From contig QKWP01002007.1 in assembly GCA_003550325.1 (NCBI GenBank), forward strand, positions 29,303 to 93,302: 64,000 bases of DNA, in the 5' to 3' direction. Positions 22,911 to 34,000 of the stretch are shown here, one piece after another. How positions within the stretch are numbered: the first letter of the stretch is position 1; the number at the start of each line of letters is the position of its first letter. Both the position numbers and the translations under genes were made by a program. The DNA comes from Gigaspora rosea (taxonomy: Eukaryota > Glomeromycota > Glomeromycetes > Diversisporales > Gigasporaceae). A model generated the notes under the pieces. It did no database searches. It saw nothing but the letters and a program-made list of their open reading frames with translations, and was not told where the DNA came from.

Positions 22911-23610
22911 GTGTCTTTCCGGGACCAAGCTTTATTAATATTTGTTGCTAACTATATAGATTTATATTTTAGTATTATAACGAGAGTACAACTAAACATA
23001 TATGCACTTTTGGTGCTTAATTTGAGTAGTCCATTTGAAGGTTCTACACTAGCTGTTATACCTGCAAACCAACTACAGGATCTGTTTATTTAAACCCTCT
23101 AATTGTACATACTTACCAATTATTTCAAGCCAGGTACCTTTGTACCGAAGTGCCTCCACTATCTTATCTGAACTTGGTTACTCTATTGGGTTCTCACAGA
23201 TAGGTATAGTGGCTGTCCTCTAATCCTTTTGTGTCTTATACATTTCCAGATTAGGTTTTCAGAGATATTGCGCCAAAGCCCATATATATCCTCTGTCCTT
23301 GTAAAGTTCACCAAACTCTAGTACATCCATCCCTTCATTTTTAAAATATTACTAGTATTCCAGACTACCAATCCATTGGCCCAGAAGGATCAGTTCACCC
23401 AGTATTAGGATGCCTTATAGTCTCCTTTTCCTTGGACCATGCTTCTGTAATGCATGTTCTTTTTCTCTAGTATGACTCTGGCAACCAGATTAGTGAACCC
23501 CCTCTTGCCATAGAGGCTTTTGCCCATCTAGTCTTCTCAGTTTTTCTTTATCCAACTCCATTTCTTGTGCACCATCGAAAGCTCGGTTACTCTCTGCTAA
23601 ATTATGTATT
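22911..23610 (-). pseudogene. Decayed coding remnant, possibly retroelement-derived
   Basis: This stretch is GC-richer than its surroundings. In the reverse complement it yields coding-like pieces in shifting frames, for example AESNRAFDGAQEMELDKEK near 23590-23540 and NEGMDVLEFGELYKDRGYI near 23340-23280, separated by stops and frame changes. I do not recognise the family with confidence. The second piece loosely resembles C-terminal parts of LINE polymerases, which is only an impression. It is not an intact gene on either strand. Confidence 0.35.
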
Positions 23611-25560
23611 TAAAAATATATAATTGAAATAATTATTATTTAAATTTTTAAAGAAATTTGTTTAAATTTTTATTTTTTTAATATTTTTAAACTAATTTTT
23701 ATAAATTTTGTTAAATTTAGCAGGTTGCAATATCGCAAATTGATATTTTAAAAAAAAACAATTAAATTATTATTAGTTAAAGTTAAAGTTAGGGTTTGAA
23801 CTAGTATTAAGATTAGAGTTAAAAAGCATATATATACAAAATTAAATGCTAAAAACTTTTAATTAGAAGCCCAAGACTAGTTTATTTAATGAAATTTTAA
23901 AATATTTAAAATATTTAATTTTTTTGTTCGTTTTTCCTAGTTTTGTTATGCAAGGTTGTGTGATCTAATTGGTTGTTTATATTAACCTACAATATAGCAG
24001 CCTGCAATATTTAACAATATTCTTTTTATATATAAAAAATTTATAATAGCTTTTATATACATAATTAAAAATTTAATATTTTAAAAGAATAATTGTTTTG
24101 TAACTATAGGTTACAATAAATTTTTTGTAGCCAGGGTTCATAACTAAGCCCAGATATAATATAGTTAGAGTTAGAGTTAATGAGTTAGAGTTAGGGTTAG
24201 AATTAGAGTTAGGATTAAAATTAAAATTATTACAAAATCGCGAGAAGAGTATTTTTTGTTAGTAGTACAATAGGAGTTACTCTAGTAAACTTTTGAGTTA
24301 ATAACAATTTTATAAAATGTGGTTATAGTAGCCTTGTCTACAAATATATTAATCCTATTTTAAAAACTATCTTATAAAAATAGCTAAAAATTTTTTATAG
24401 AATTATCATAACTACTATATATATATTAATTGCAAAATAATATCTTAAATTTTTCAATTACTCTACATATTAGTCTTTAATATTTTATCATAGAGTAAAA
24501 ATCTAGAAGTGTAAATTTTTTAAACTAAAAAATATATGAATATACCTTTTATAAAGTTAAACCAATATTATAAATTATATCTAGATTATAAATAGTATCC
24601 AGAACTAAAGATTTATTATTTTGTTTTAATTATATCTAAATTGTAAAAATATACTTAGACTCTAACTCTAGCCAAAGTCTTTTTTTTTTGACTACATTTT
24701 TTTTAATATTGAATTAATCTATCTAACCCAGATTAGCTTAATTTTGATCTGTGATCTATATAACCCATCATATTTACTAACCAATATGAATCAACCCAAC
24801 TTGGATAAGACCTTTATTGGAAAGTTTGCAACTGGTTGGTTTCCAACTAATAATTTGAAATAAATGATTTATATCTGATATAATCCAAAATTTTAATTAG
24901 GATATGCAAACAAATAAAATTGGTTTTTATTATTTAATAAAAATTAAAATTTTTTCTATATTTGTACATATAAATTTTTTTATTCTTAATAAAAAAAACA
25001 CTATAAAAAACTTCTGTTGCTATAGTGATCCCACAATCAACTAATCAAACTTGATTATATGAGTTATGTGACTACTAATTTGTAAAGAGCAAATTAGTAA
25101 ACATATAGCCTATGGAACCAATTTGGTCAAACGATCACTTCCAAAAATATTGTATAACAAAATGAATAACAAAAAAAAGAATGAATCTATTACTAAGGAA
25201 ACCTACAAAATTTTTTATTTTTTTTTGCATCTATTTAATTTATTTTTATGAAATTGCTATTACTATATTATGATATTATAAACTCTATATATCCAGTGCC
25301 AATTTCACACTTTATTTATAAAAAAAAATTCTAATCAAAAAATACTTTGCAGATAATCATACCACAACAATTTTATGACTAAACAGCTCTATACACCTAT
25401 TACAGAGCCTCTAACAATAGCAAAATTGCCACAAATAACAATTTTTTAACCTAAATGGTTTCTTTAATTATCCTAACTTGACCAATTTTTACAAAGACAA
25501 ACAAAAATACCAAAATTCTAATATAAAAAAAAGCAAAACCACAAAATCACCTATTTAAGA
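23611..25560. other. AT-rich spacer with MITE-like remnant at ~24120-24310
   Basis: 24160-24300 (repeated GTTAGAGTTAG, then GAAGAGTATTTTTTGTTAGT, TAGTAAACTTTTGAGTTA) matches the interior of the element at 54839-55050. No gene was seen in the remainder. Confidence 0.5.
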
Positions 25561-25795
25561 TGCAAAAAAGCACTGAAGAACACAAGAAAGCACCAAAGCA
25601 TACAAGAAAATACTAAAGTATACAAGATAGCACTAATGCATGCAAAAAAACACTAAAGCACTAAGCACACAAAAAAGCACCAAAGTACGCAAGAAAGCAC
25701 CAAAGCACAAATGCAAGAAAGTACCAAAGTACAAATACAAAAAAGCACTGAAGCACAAACACAAAAAGCACTAAAGCAGATACAAAAAGCCCTAT
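25561..25795. repeat. Degenerate AAGCACTAAAGCACACAAG minisatellite
   Basis: About a dozen imperfect units of AGCAC(C/T)(A/G)AAGCA(C/T)(A/G)(C/A)AAGAA. No ORF of interest. Confidence 0.75.
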
Positions 25796-26323
25796 TTCAT
25801 GCATCAGTTTCTGGTTTCAAATGAAGAAATACCTAAAGAAAAAAAGAAATTAGTACTAGTAACAAGAAAAAAAACAACTAGCAAAAAAGAAAAAAAGACT
25901 AGTACTTATTTGAAACAATATAACAAAGTTGTAAAAGCAAAGCCCTCTACTCATTTCTTCTGATAACAAGCAAAAAAGCATTTAAAAAAGAGAAAAACCA
26001 GCCTGGTTCCATTTTGCATTTTAGCCTTTGGTTTCAAATAAAGAAATACTTAAAGAAAGAGAAAATTAGTGCTAGTAAAAAAAACCCCCAACTAGTAAAA
26101 AAAAGGCCAATACTTATCTAAAGACCAGCCCAGTCTTAGATTTATTTTGCACCTTAGCCCTAACAAATTTAAAGAGGTTAAGGCAGTATTTTCATATAGT
26201 GCTACTGCTAATACTTTTTTATCTTCAACAAAACCAATTTCAAATATAAAGATCTAAAAAAAAAAAAGAAAAGTTGGTGGCAGTAACAAAAAAGAAGAAA
26301 AAAAATAAATTGGCCAATACTTA

Positions 26324-27074
26324 GGGAGCATCCATAAATAACATTATGTACCCCTTATACAGGGTTGGCACATTTATCTATTGGGGTGAATGGAGAACAG
26401 CTCTATTGGCATCACTCTATTGCTCCATCGAGAATAATTTACGAATGGAGCCAATGGAGGCCAACTGGTTTATAATATAGTGTTGTTAATAATTGCTAAC
26501 TAATTCCATTGGCTCTATTGTTTCCATTGTTTCCATTGGTTAGCAATTTTTCAATGGAGTATATCCATTGCCACCCTGTCCTCATAGTAGCGCTTGACCC
26601 CCCCTACTATATAAAAAAATTTTTCAAAATCCGTATGTTTATATATAAAATTTTACCAAAACTTGAATATATTGTGACACAGTGATTTGATTTGGATGAT
26701 TTAGGTAACATTCGATTCATCTTAGTGAGACGAATCCAATGATACCAAAATCATTTCATTTGGATCACTGGATCAATAGTTATTTACAAAAACTATTGAT
26801 TTTATAATAATTTTATAAGAAAACATAATAACCAATAGTATTTGGCCAATAAAATTTGATCCAGTGATCCAAATGAAATGAAATTGATACCATTCATCTC
26901 TTCCCACCAAGATGAATTGAATGGTACCAAAATCATTAAATTTAGACTGCTGGTTCAATTTTTAGCCAATTTTTTCTAAAAAAATTACATTATATTTTTT
27001 TGACCCCCCTACTTATTGAAAAAACATTATCGTTTGTCCAACCCCTCTTGTATAATGTCATTTATGGATGCCCC
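26324..27074. mobile_element. MITE-like element with GGGGCATCCATAAATGACAT ends and TTA target duplication
   Basis: The left end GGGAGCATCCATAAATAACA and right end TGTCATTTATGGATGCCCC are inverted, with TTA directly outside both (26321-26323, 27075-27077), as in PIF/Harbinger insertions. The interior carries a nested 26360-26577 element and an inverted pair containing GATCCAAATGAAATGA and CATTTCATTTGGATCACTGG (about 26655-26955). No transposase recognised. Confidence 0.7.
26360..26577. mobile_element. Nested hAT-like MITE (CAGGGTTGGCA ends)
   Basis: CAGGGTTGGCA at the left and TGCCACCCTG at the right. Flanks CCCTTATA and TCCTCATA match 6/8. The interior is repeated CAATGGAG/CTCCATTG wording, forming a loose hairpin. 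Confidence 0.55.
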
Positions 27075-27705
27075 TTATCAAAAGCAGTCTAAAGAAAATT
27101 CAAATAAAGAAGCACCCAAAAAATAAAAACTGGTCCAGTTCCATTTCACCTCTCAGCTCCTAGTTTCAAATGAAGAAATACCTAAAGAAAGAGAAAATTA
27201 GTGATAGTAAAAAAAACCAACTAGTAAAAATAAAACAAAAGGCCAGTACTTATTTAAAGACCAGCCCAGTCCCAGTCCTATTTCACATCTCAGCCCAAAC
27301 AAAATTTAAAGAAGTTAAAGCAGTATTTTCACATAGTTCTACTGCTATTGCTTTTCCATCCTTAGAACCAAGCTGATTACTGGTAGTTGATGTAGTATTT
27401 TCACAAAGCCAATTTCAAATATAAAAATCTAAAAAAAAGAAAGAAAAGTTAGTAATAGTAACAAAAAAGAAAAAAATTGTTTAATACTTATCTAAAGCAG
27501 CCTAAAGAAAATCCAAAGATCATGAAATGAAAAAAATAAATAAATATTTACCTGTGAATCTAGACTAAACCAGAATCTGGTATCTCAGAAACAAGCTATA
27601 ATATGATCACCAAACTTAAATATGATTGGCTAATAATATAGGGATTGCATAGTGACAAGATCACTATTTTATTTTTGCCAAAAAATTTTTATACTAAAAA
27701 ATTTT

Positions 27706-28088
27706 TTAAGGGTAGGGTGTACAAATTTCCAATTTCATATAAAATCGATTGTAGATCAACTTTGTATAACAAATTTATATAATATCATATGATTTACATG
27801 TAAACATTATATGATCTGACCAATCAATTCTTTATACAACCTACAAAAATCATATAGCATTCTACGAAAATTTAATTCTATATAAAGTTGATGTTTTTTA
27901 AAACAATGGATATTGCGCAACTTCATTATTATAAACAAACTATTTTAAACTACCTATTATATAAATTTTATACAAATTGGTCAAGATCTTAAAAAAATTT
28001 ATCAGAAGCATTTTTTTATTTACTATATAAAATTCCAATATACCACGTATATCATATGAAAAATGATCTATGTTCACCCTACCCTTAA
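27706..28088. mobile_element. MITE with AAGGGTAGGGTG ends
   Basis: The left end AAGGGTAGGGTGTACAAATT is inverted at the right (CACCCTACCCTT), followed inside by a second inverted pair (TTTCATATAAAA / ATCATATGAAAAA) and TAGATCAACTTTGTATA / TATATAAAGTTGAT near the centre. TTAA lies at both junctions. Confidence 0.65.
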
Positions 28089-28514
28089 ATATAATATTTT
28101 TTGCTAGCTGGCCAGGTCCTATTTGCTTATTGTATAAAATGAGAACTAACTAATTTAATTTGTAATAATACATCTTTTTTTGTTTATTTAACATAAAAAG
28201 CTCTTCTTAGTATATAAAATTCATGCATATTTGTACAATTTTATTTTAGTATGTACAATTTTTTAAAATAGATGTGCACATGTGCATATGAAAAAACAGT
28301 AGATAGTGTACAAATATGTACAATTTTGTGCACAAAATATTTGTAATATATCATTATATATAGAACTGGCAAAGTATTTAATTTTATAAATAATTTGTTA
28401 TATAATGTACAAAAATTTTTGTGATGTGCACAAAAAAATTTTTTTTATATATACATGTGCACAAAATTTTTTTTCAGATTCTATACACTGACTCTTCTTA
28501 TAGGTAAGATTTTA

Positions 28515-28735
28515 TTGTCCGGAGCGAAGCGGAGGACCCCTATTTTCATGTCATTAGCAATTTTTGTCCGTCTGTCCACCCATGTGATCAATGATCTACA
28601 CATACTAAAGGCGTTAGCAGATTTTGTCCATCTGTCCGCCCACGTGATCAATGATCTGCACATACTAGAGGTCTTATCAAAATTTGTCCGTCTGTCCGCC
28701 CATGTGACCAATAACAACAATAATTAACTTTTTTT
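28515..28735. repeat. TCCGGAGCGAAGCGGAGGACC motif plus three ~60-nt tandem units
   Basis: ATTGTCCGGAGCGAAGCGGA (28517) is followed by three units containing TTTGTCCGTCTGTCC, CCCATGTGATCAATGATCT and ACACATACTAAAGG, each about 60 nt. A related pair of TCCGGAGC motifs is at 49207-49435. The overlapping ORFs on both strands (28455-28727) reflect the tandem unit and are not called. Confidence 0.65.
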
Positions 28736-28980
28736 AATTCGCTCCAGACTTACAACAGCTCCTGTTTTCCTAGTGATATGCATTTTTTACTTAAAAAACA
28801 TGCACTATTGCAATTTTTTGTTTTTATCCATATGGGCAGATCAGACTCATTTGAGTGATGTTTTTGAAGATTACCTAAAATTTGTACCAATTAAATCTGT
28901 ATAGGTAATATTTTTGAATATTTGTACCAATCAAATTATTTAATAAGTGATCATCAAATCAATTTCTTTCTAGAAGGTCC

Positions 28981-29040
28981 GAGTTTGTAATGAGTTTGTA
29001 ATGAGTTGGTAATGATTTGGTAATGAGTTGGTAATAAGTA
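28981..29040. repeat. 11-bp tandem repeat GAGTTGGTAAT
   Basis: About five imperfect copies of GAGTTTGTAAT/GAGTTGGTAAT. Confidence 0.85.
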
Positions 29041-31081
29041 GTTAATAAGTTTGACTATCAAGTTTAAAATAATATACTTTTTATGCATATATATATATAA
29101 TAATTTTTTTTTGGTTTAATACTTTTTTTAATGACTCTAACATAGCTTTTTTGTTTTGGTACAGTACAAATGAGAATTACTATAGAAAACATTATTTACT
29201 ATTTGTATACTTAAAAATATAAAATAGTGCTATAGAACTTATGTTTAAAAGATTTTTACGAATTTTTTATTAAAAAATTATATAAATATCGCATATTAGT
29301 TATTCTTATTCATGAGGAGGTGCTGTGTTGTTATTGTCATATTAGTAATGTATCACATTTTATATCACATAAAATCATAGCAGACTTTCATTATAATTGA
29401 TCAATTTTTGTAGATCATCTCGTGAAATTGTAAAATTTTATTGGTTAATCAAAATTTTAAACTTTAACTAAATCATCATGAATAAAGAAGCTAATATGCA
29501 TAAAGATAGTAACTAAATTTAATACTTTGCTGAATCTTTACTGTCTTTACCATCTTTACTATAAAATCTTAATAACTTAAACCTAAAACTATAATCTTGT
29601 TGCAAACAAAATAAGGAAGAATCTCAACATATTACAAATCAAAAAAAAATAATATAAAAATAAAATAAAATAAGGTAAAATGAAAATACAAAAATTTAAA
29701 TTATTCTTAACTGTTAACACTAATAAAAAATAATCAAACCCCATTTTTAGTACTGTTGCTCTAACATCAAACCGATCTTTAATTTTATTTAACAACAATC
29801 ATTCATTATACAGTTATACAGTTACTTATACTTCATTTGGACCTTTCTCACAAAATTTATAAGCCTTATAACTCAACTTCATGTTATTAGCCTATATAAT
29901 AGATTTTTTATTAGTAAAGATTTCGAAGAAAAGGTTTCACAAATAAAGACAGCCTAAATTGCTTAGTTCAATTAATTTATTATACTTATAAGCTAAACTT
30001 AACCATTTAAATATACCTCTTATTTAACTTCCGAATTACTTCGTGGATTACCGAATTACTTTGAAAGTTTATAAAATGAGACGTGTTCTTTAAAATTTTT
30101 GTGGCCCCAAGCTTTAACAATTCGTATTCGTGGCTAACATCCATTTTGGTGGCTGCTAAACGTTATGCTAATAGGTAGTACATATTGTCGGTCGATCATC
30201 CAATCAAATTAAAAAGCCCGCTATGCTGTTAGCGTTTGTTTATGTTACGCGAAGATCACAAGATCCGGAGATTTTTATTGAGCTTTTGTAGATCATTTTC
30301 TTGACCCCTTTAGTGACCCCCTATACATGCAATGATCGGTGATTAATCACTCAAAAAATAATTATTATACAGAATGGGTAAAGAAATTTATTATTCAAAA
30401 AAGAAAGAATAAAGGCTTTACTGCTATCAGCTTTGTACTGTATATATACTAAGTTAAGTTTTGTAATAATTAAAATTTACAACAACATAGTTCGACTTTG
30501 AATTTTTTTACGAAACCTATACACATCAGTATTTACGCATCAATAATTTTTGTAAATGACATAATCCTAATGACTAACTCGATTATGTCATTATCTAGTC
30601 TAACTACATAAAAATTTATGAGGGTATTTAGACACAAAATACTATCATGCATTATTTCTTCGTAGTACCCCATTACAAATGAAAACGGAACTTTCCTAAA
30701 GGAAAAACCAAATACATACGTACATATATACGTATCAGAGTTGCAGGTAAAACCGGTAAAATTATGGAGAGATTGGCGAAATTAATTATAATGGGCATTT
30801 AGAAGCTTAAGTTGAAACTTAAAAGGAAAAATTGGATTTTATGTATGTGCGAAAAAAACTAACACAAATGACATTTATATATAATGATCAAATATATAAA
30901 ATCTATGTGAATCGAAATGTCAAAATTCTGCTTTTTACAACTAAATTTTTCATAAATTCTTTAAACATCGGCGCATGTATGCAAAAATTTGTTAAATCAA
31001 GTTAATAATAGGTTATTCGTCTATTAATTAAATGGTTTTTTTATTGCCTTTAATAGTTTTGTCATTCATTTTCTAGTTTGT
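29041..31081. promoter_or_regulatory. Upstream region of kinase copy B, no gene seen
   Basis: From 29041 to 30060 the DNA is AT-rich spacer (30005-30065 shares TAACTTCCGAATTACTTCGT wording with 13420-13470). From 30060 it becomes less biased and non-repetitive, as expected of a promoter. I cannot define a TATA box or start site with confidence. Confidence 0.35.
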
Positions 31082-34000
31082 ATGTCGTTACCTTCGATTA
31101 ATAGCGGCGATGTTGTTAAAAGTGAGAAATCAAACTTTATCAATATGGTTTATAATTATGATTGGTCTTCGACTTCGCTTGGCCCTATAGACAGATGGGA
31201 TCCTGCTATCAAAAATCTTATGGTAATTTGCGCTCACATACTTATATAGGATTAGTACTGGGAAAAGGGACGAACTTGGCAAAGAAATAATGCTACAAAA
31301 AATTAATTCTCTCATGAATTATTGATCATAATTACGTGATTTTAGTACCATTCGATTCGTCTCATCGAGATGAATCAATAGTTAACGAGATAATTGTTTT
31401 TTTGGGTGCATTATTTTTTTGTCAAATTCGTCCTTTTCCCAGCATCAAGTCCATATATATTAAAATGGTAAATTTTTCAATATAATTCATAAAAACCAAA
31501 ACGTTTTAATATTAGAATTTAATCCTCAATACTGAGTTTCCTATATGTGTCTTTATCAATCCTCCTGATTGGATACTTATCTATAATAAAGGTAAAATAA
31601 TTTTGAGTTTCTTACATGGTTTATTTGTTTAGCTTAAAAATTAATCTTATTTACACATTAGCATATCTACCAATATTAAAATCAAAACATCCAGATGGTT
31701 AGCTATATATAAATTCGCGCTATATATTTATGTATTACCAGCTTATCAATTTTGTTAATATTCAATAGCATTAGGAATGAGACTTCAAGATGTTTTCCCT
31801 GAAGCATTTGAGAGTCGCACGGGTTATGAACTTAATAAGTAAGTAGTAATTTTAGAATACTTTTATTCATAATATTAAATTTCTTTTAAATTTTAATGTG
31901 TGTAGTGTGTTAACAACTGGCAAAGGTGTATATGGACACGATGAAGGCGGTGCATTCGAACGTGATGGATATATGGAAGAGGTTTACTTTTGCAATACAT
32001 TTAGCCCAGTTTTCAAATCAGATGGCATGATCGGTGCTATTTTATGCCTTGTTCAAGAAACTACTCAAAAAGTTATTGATGCTCGAAGATTACAAACCAT
32101 TAGTGAATTTGGTTATCATATTTCTGGTTAGTACTCATATATAATGTATCTTATCGTTATAGATATTATAGAATGGTATCTCTAACAGCTACCATAATAT
32201 TTCTTGAAGGTGTTGAATCTTTAGAAAACGCCTGCCATATTGTAACAAAAGTATTAAGCAACAATAAAGATATTCCTTATACATTCATTTACTTAATCAA
32301 ACATACATTAAATGCTAGTTCTGAATCTCTGATTGCTCACCTAATTGCCACAACCTTTGATGATGATAACAAAAAACGCCATATTCCCGATTATTTACCA
32401 GAAACTCACGAAATAATTGACTTAGCTAAAAATGCTAATAAGAGCTACGATACGTATATAGAAATAAAACGAGGTGCTTCAATTAATTCGTTCTTGAAAT
32501 GTGATTCTTGGCCAATATATCTTGCATTAAAAGAAAGAGAACATGTAAAGGTTCTTTTAAAGGACGAATATCGAGCTTTACTCTTCTCGACAAAAATTTC
32601 ACAAACTTTGTCAGTTGTATTAATTTATGGCGTTGATCAAATGCATACGATTGATGAAAAGCATATGGAATTTTTACAAGTATAATAATTCATATATGAC
32701 TAATTTCGTTATACTTACTGTATTAGAAATATCTAAATATTTTACAATCTGTTAGTTAGTCACAGATCAAATAAATATATTTTTGCAACGAGGGAAATCA
32801 ATTGAAGAGGAAAAGGATCGAACTAAAATGTTGACTTATTTGAATTGCCAAAAAATTTCGTTTCTCCAAGGAATCAGTCACGAATTAAAAAGTACTATCA
32901 TAAAATTTTTTTTTTTTTTTTTAGAAATATATTATATAAATATGCTCATCTTTTTCTTAATATATTAGCACCGTTAACCTTAATGATTTCACCACTCGAT
33001 GAAGTAACTAATGCATGCCCGCAAGAATCACCAATAATGCCGCATCTACAAATTATACGACGTAACGCTCGTCGATTACTTAAACTCATTAATGTTTTAT
33101 TACAAGTAAGCTATATATATGGCAATCGTTAAATAATTGCCGCGGATGATGCAGAAATTCACGTGATCACATGATAATCATTGTAGAACTCTAGAGCAAC
33201 CAACCTAAAAAATTTCACTGTAGTGTTAGTGTTAGGGTTTGGTTGTGACCAAATTTTAATTACCCTAGTGAAATTAGGTGTGACATATGTAAAATCTAAA
33301 AAAACCCTAACCCTAACACCAACAGCAATAGTAATGCTGGGATTCTTTAATGCAGAAGATCAGCATCATCATCCGCGACAATAAATGTTCCTAACAATGT
33401 CTACACTAGTTCCTGGAACTAATATACTAAATGGACTCTTCTTTATAGTTTTCTAATCTAGAATCTAGTCAATTAAAAGTACATTATCGTGAAATAAATA
33501 TAGCTGAATTTACTCAAGAGTTGGCCTCTGACTTTAAAAATATGGCTAAAACATTAGGGTTGGATTACATTATTGATATTCCAAATCCGGATGAATTTAA
33601 CCGTGCCGTGGGCGATAAGGTTTACTTGGATAGTGATATGTATGAAACAATTGTGCTTAATCTTTGTAAGCATTTTCTAAAAATTTATTATAAAAACAAA
33701 ATTCTTTTTTTTTTATAAAATTTATTCATAAAAATGCATAGAGCATATTTTACTAAAATATTTTCCTTGTTAAAGGTTCGAATGCATTTAAGCATACTTG
33801 GAGTGGGCAAATAACCATTCGTTTATATCTTGACTATAAGGATAATAGAAAGATGATAGTTCTTGAAGTGTCAGATACAGGTTAATAATACTTTGTGTAT
33901 TAACCTGAAGTTAGCATTTTCCTCGAGTTTCATCTTCAGGAACCTGAAATTATAACTTATGGCATGTGCAAACATCAGGCATAACATACATACATAGATA

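Larger units (their letters stand above)
25805..27490. repeat. Tandemly repeated ~200-330-nt unit interrupted by a transposon
   Basis: Blocks TTTCAAATGAAGAAATACCT, AAAATTAGTGATAGTAAAAA and (G)ACCAGCCCAGTC occur in the same order at about 25815-25990 (partial), 26026-26323 and 27160-27490. The second unit ends exactly where the element at 26324-27074 begins, and the following TTATC matches the third unit's TTATCTAAAGCAGCC, so the element split a unit. Confidence 0.65.

Noticed and set aside
28455..28727. ORFs open on both strands
   Set aside because: The openness comes from a tandem unit of about 60 nt lacking stops, not from selection.
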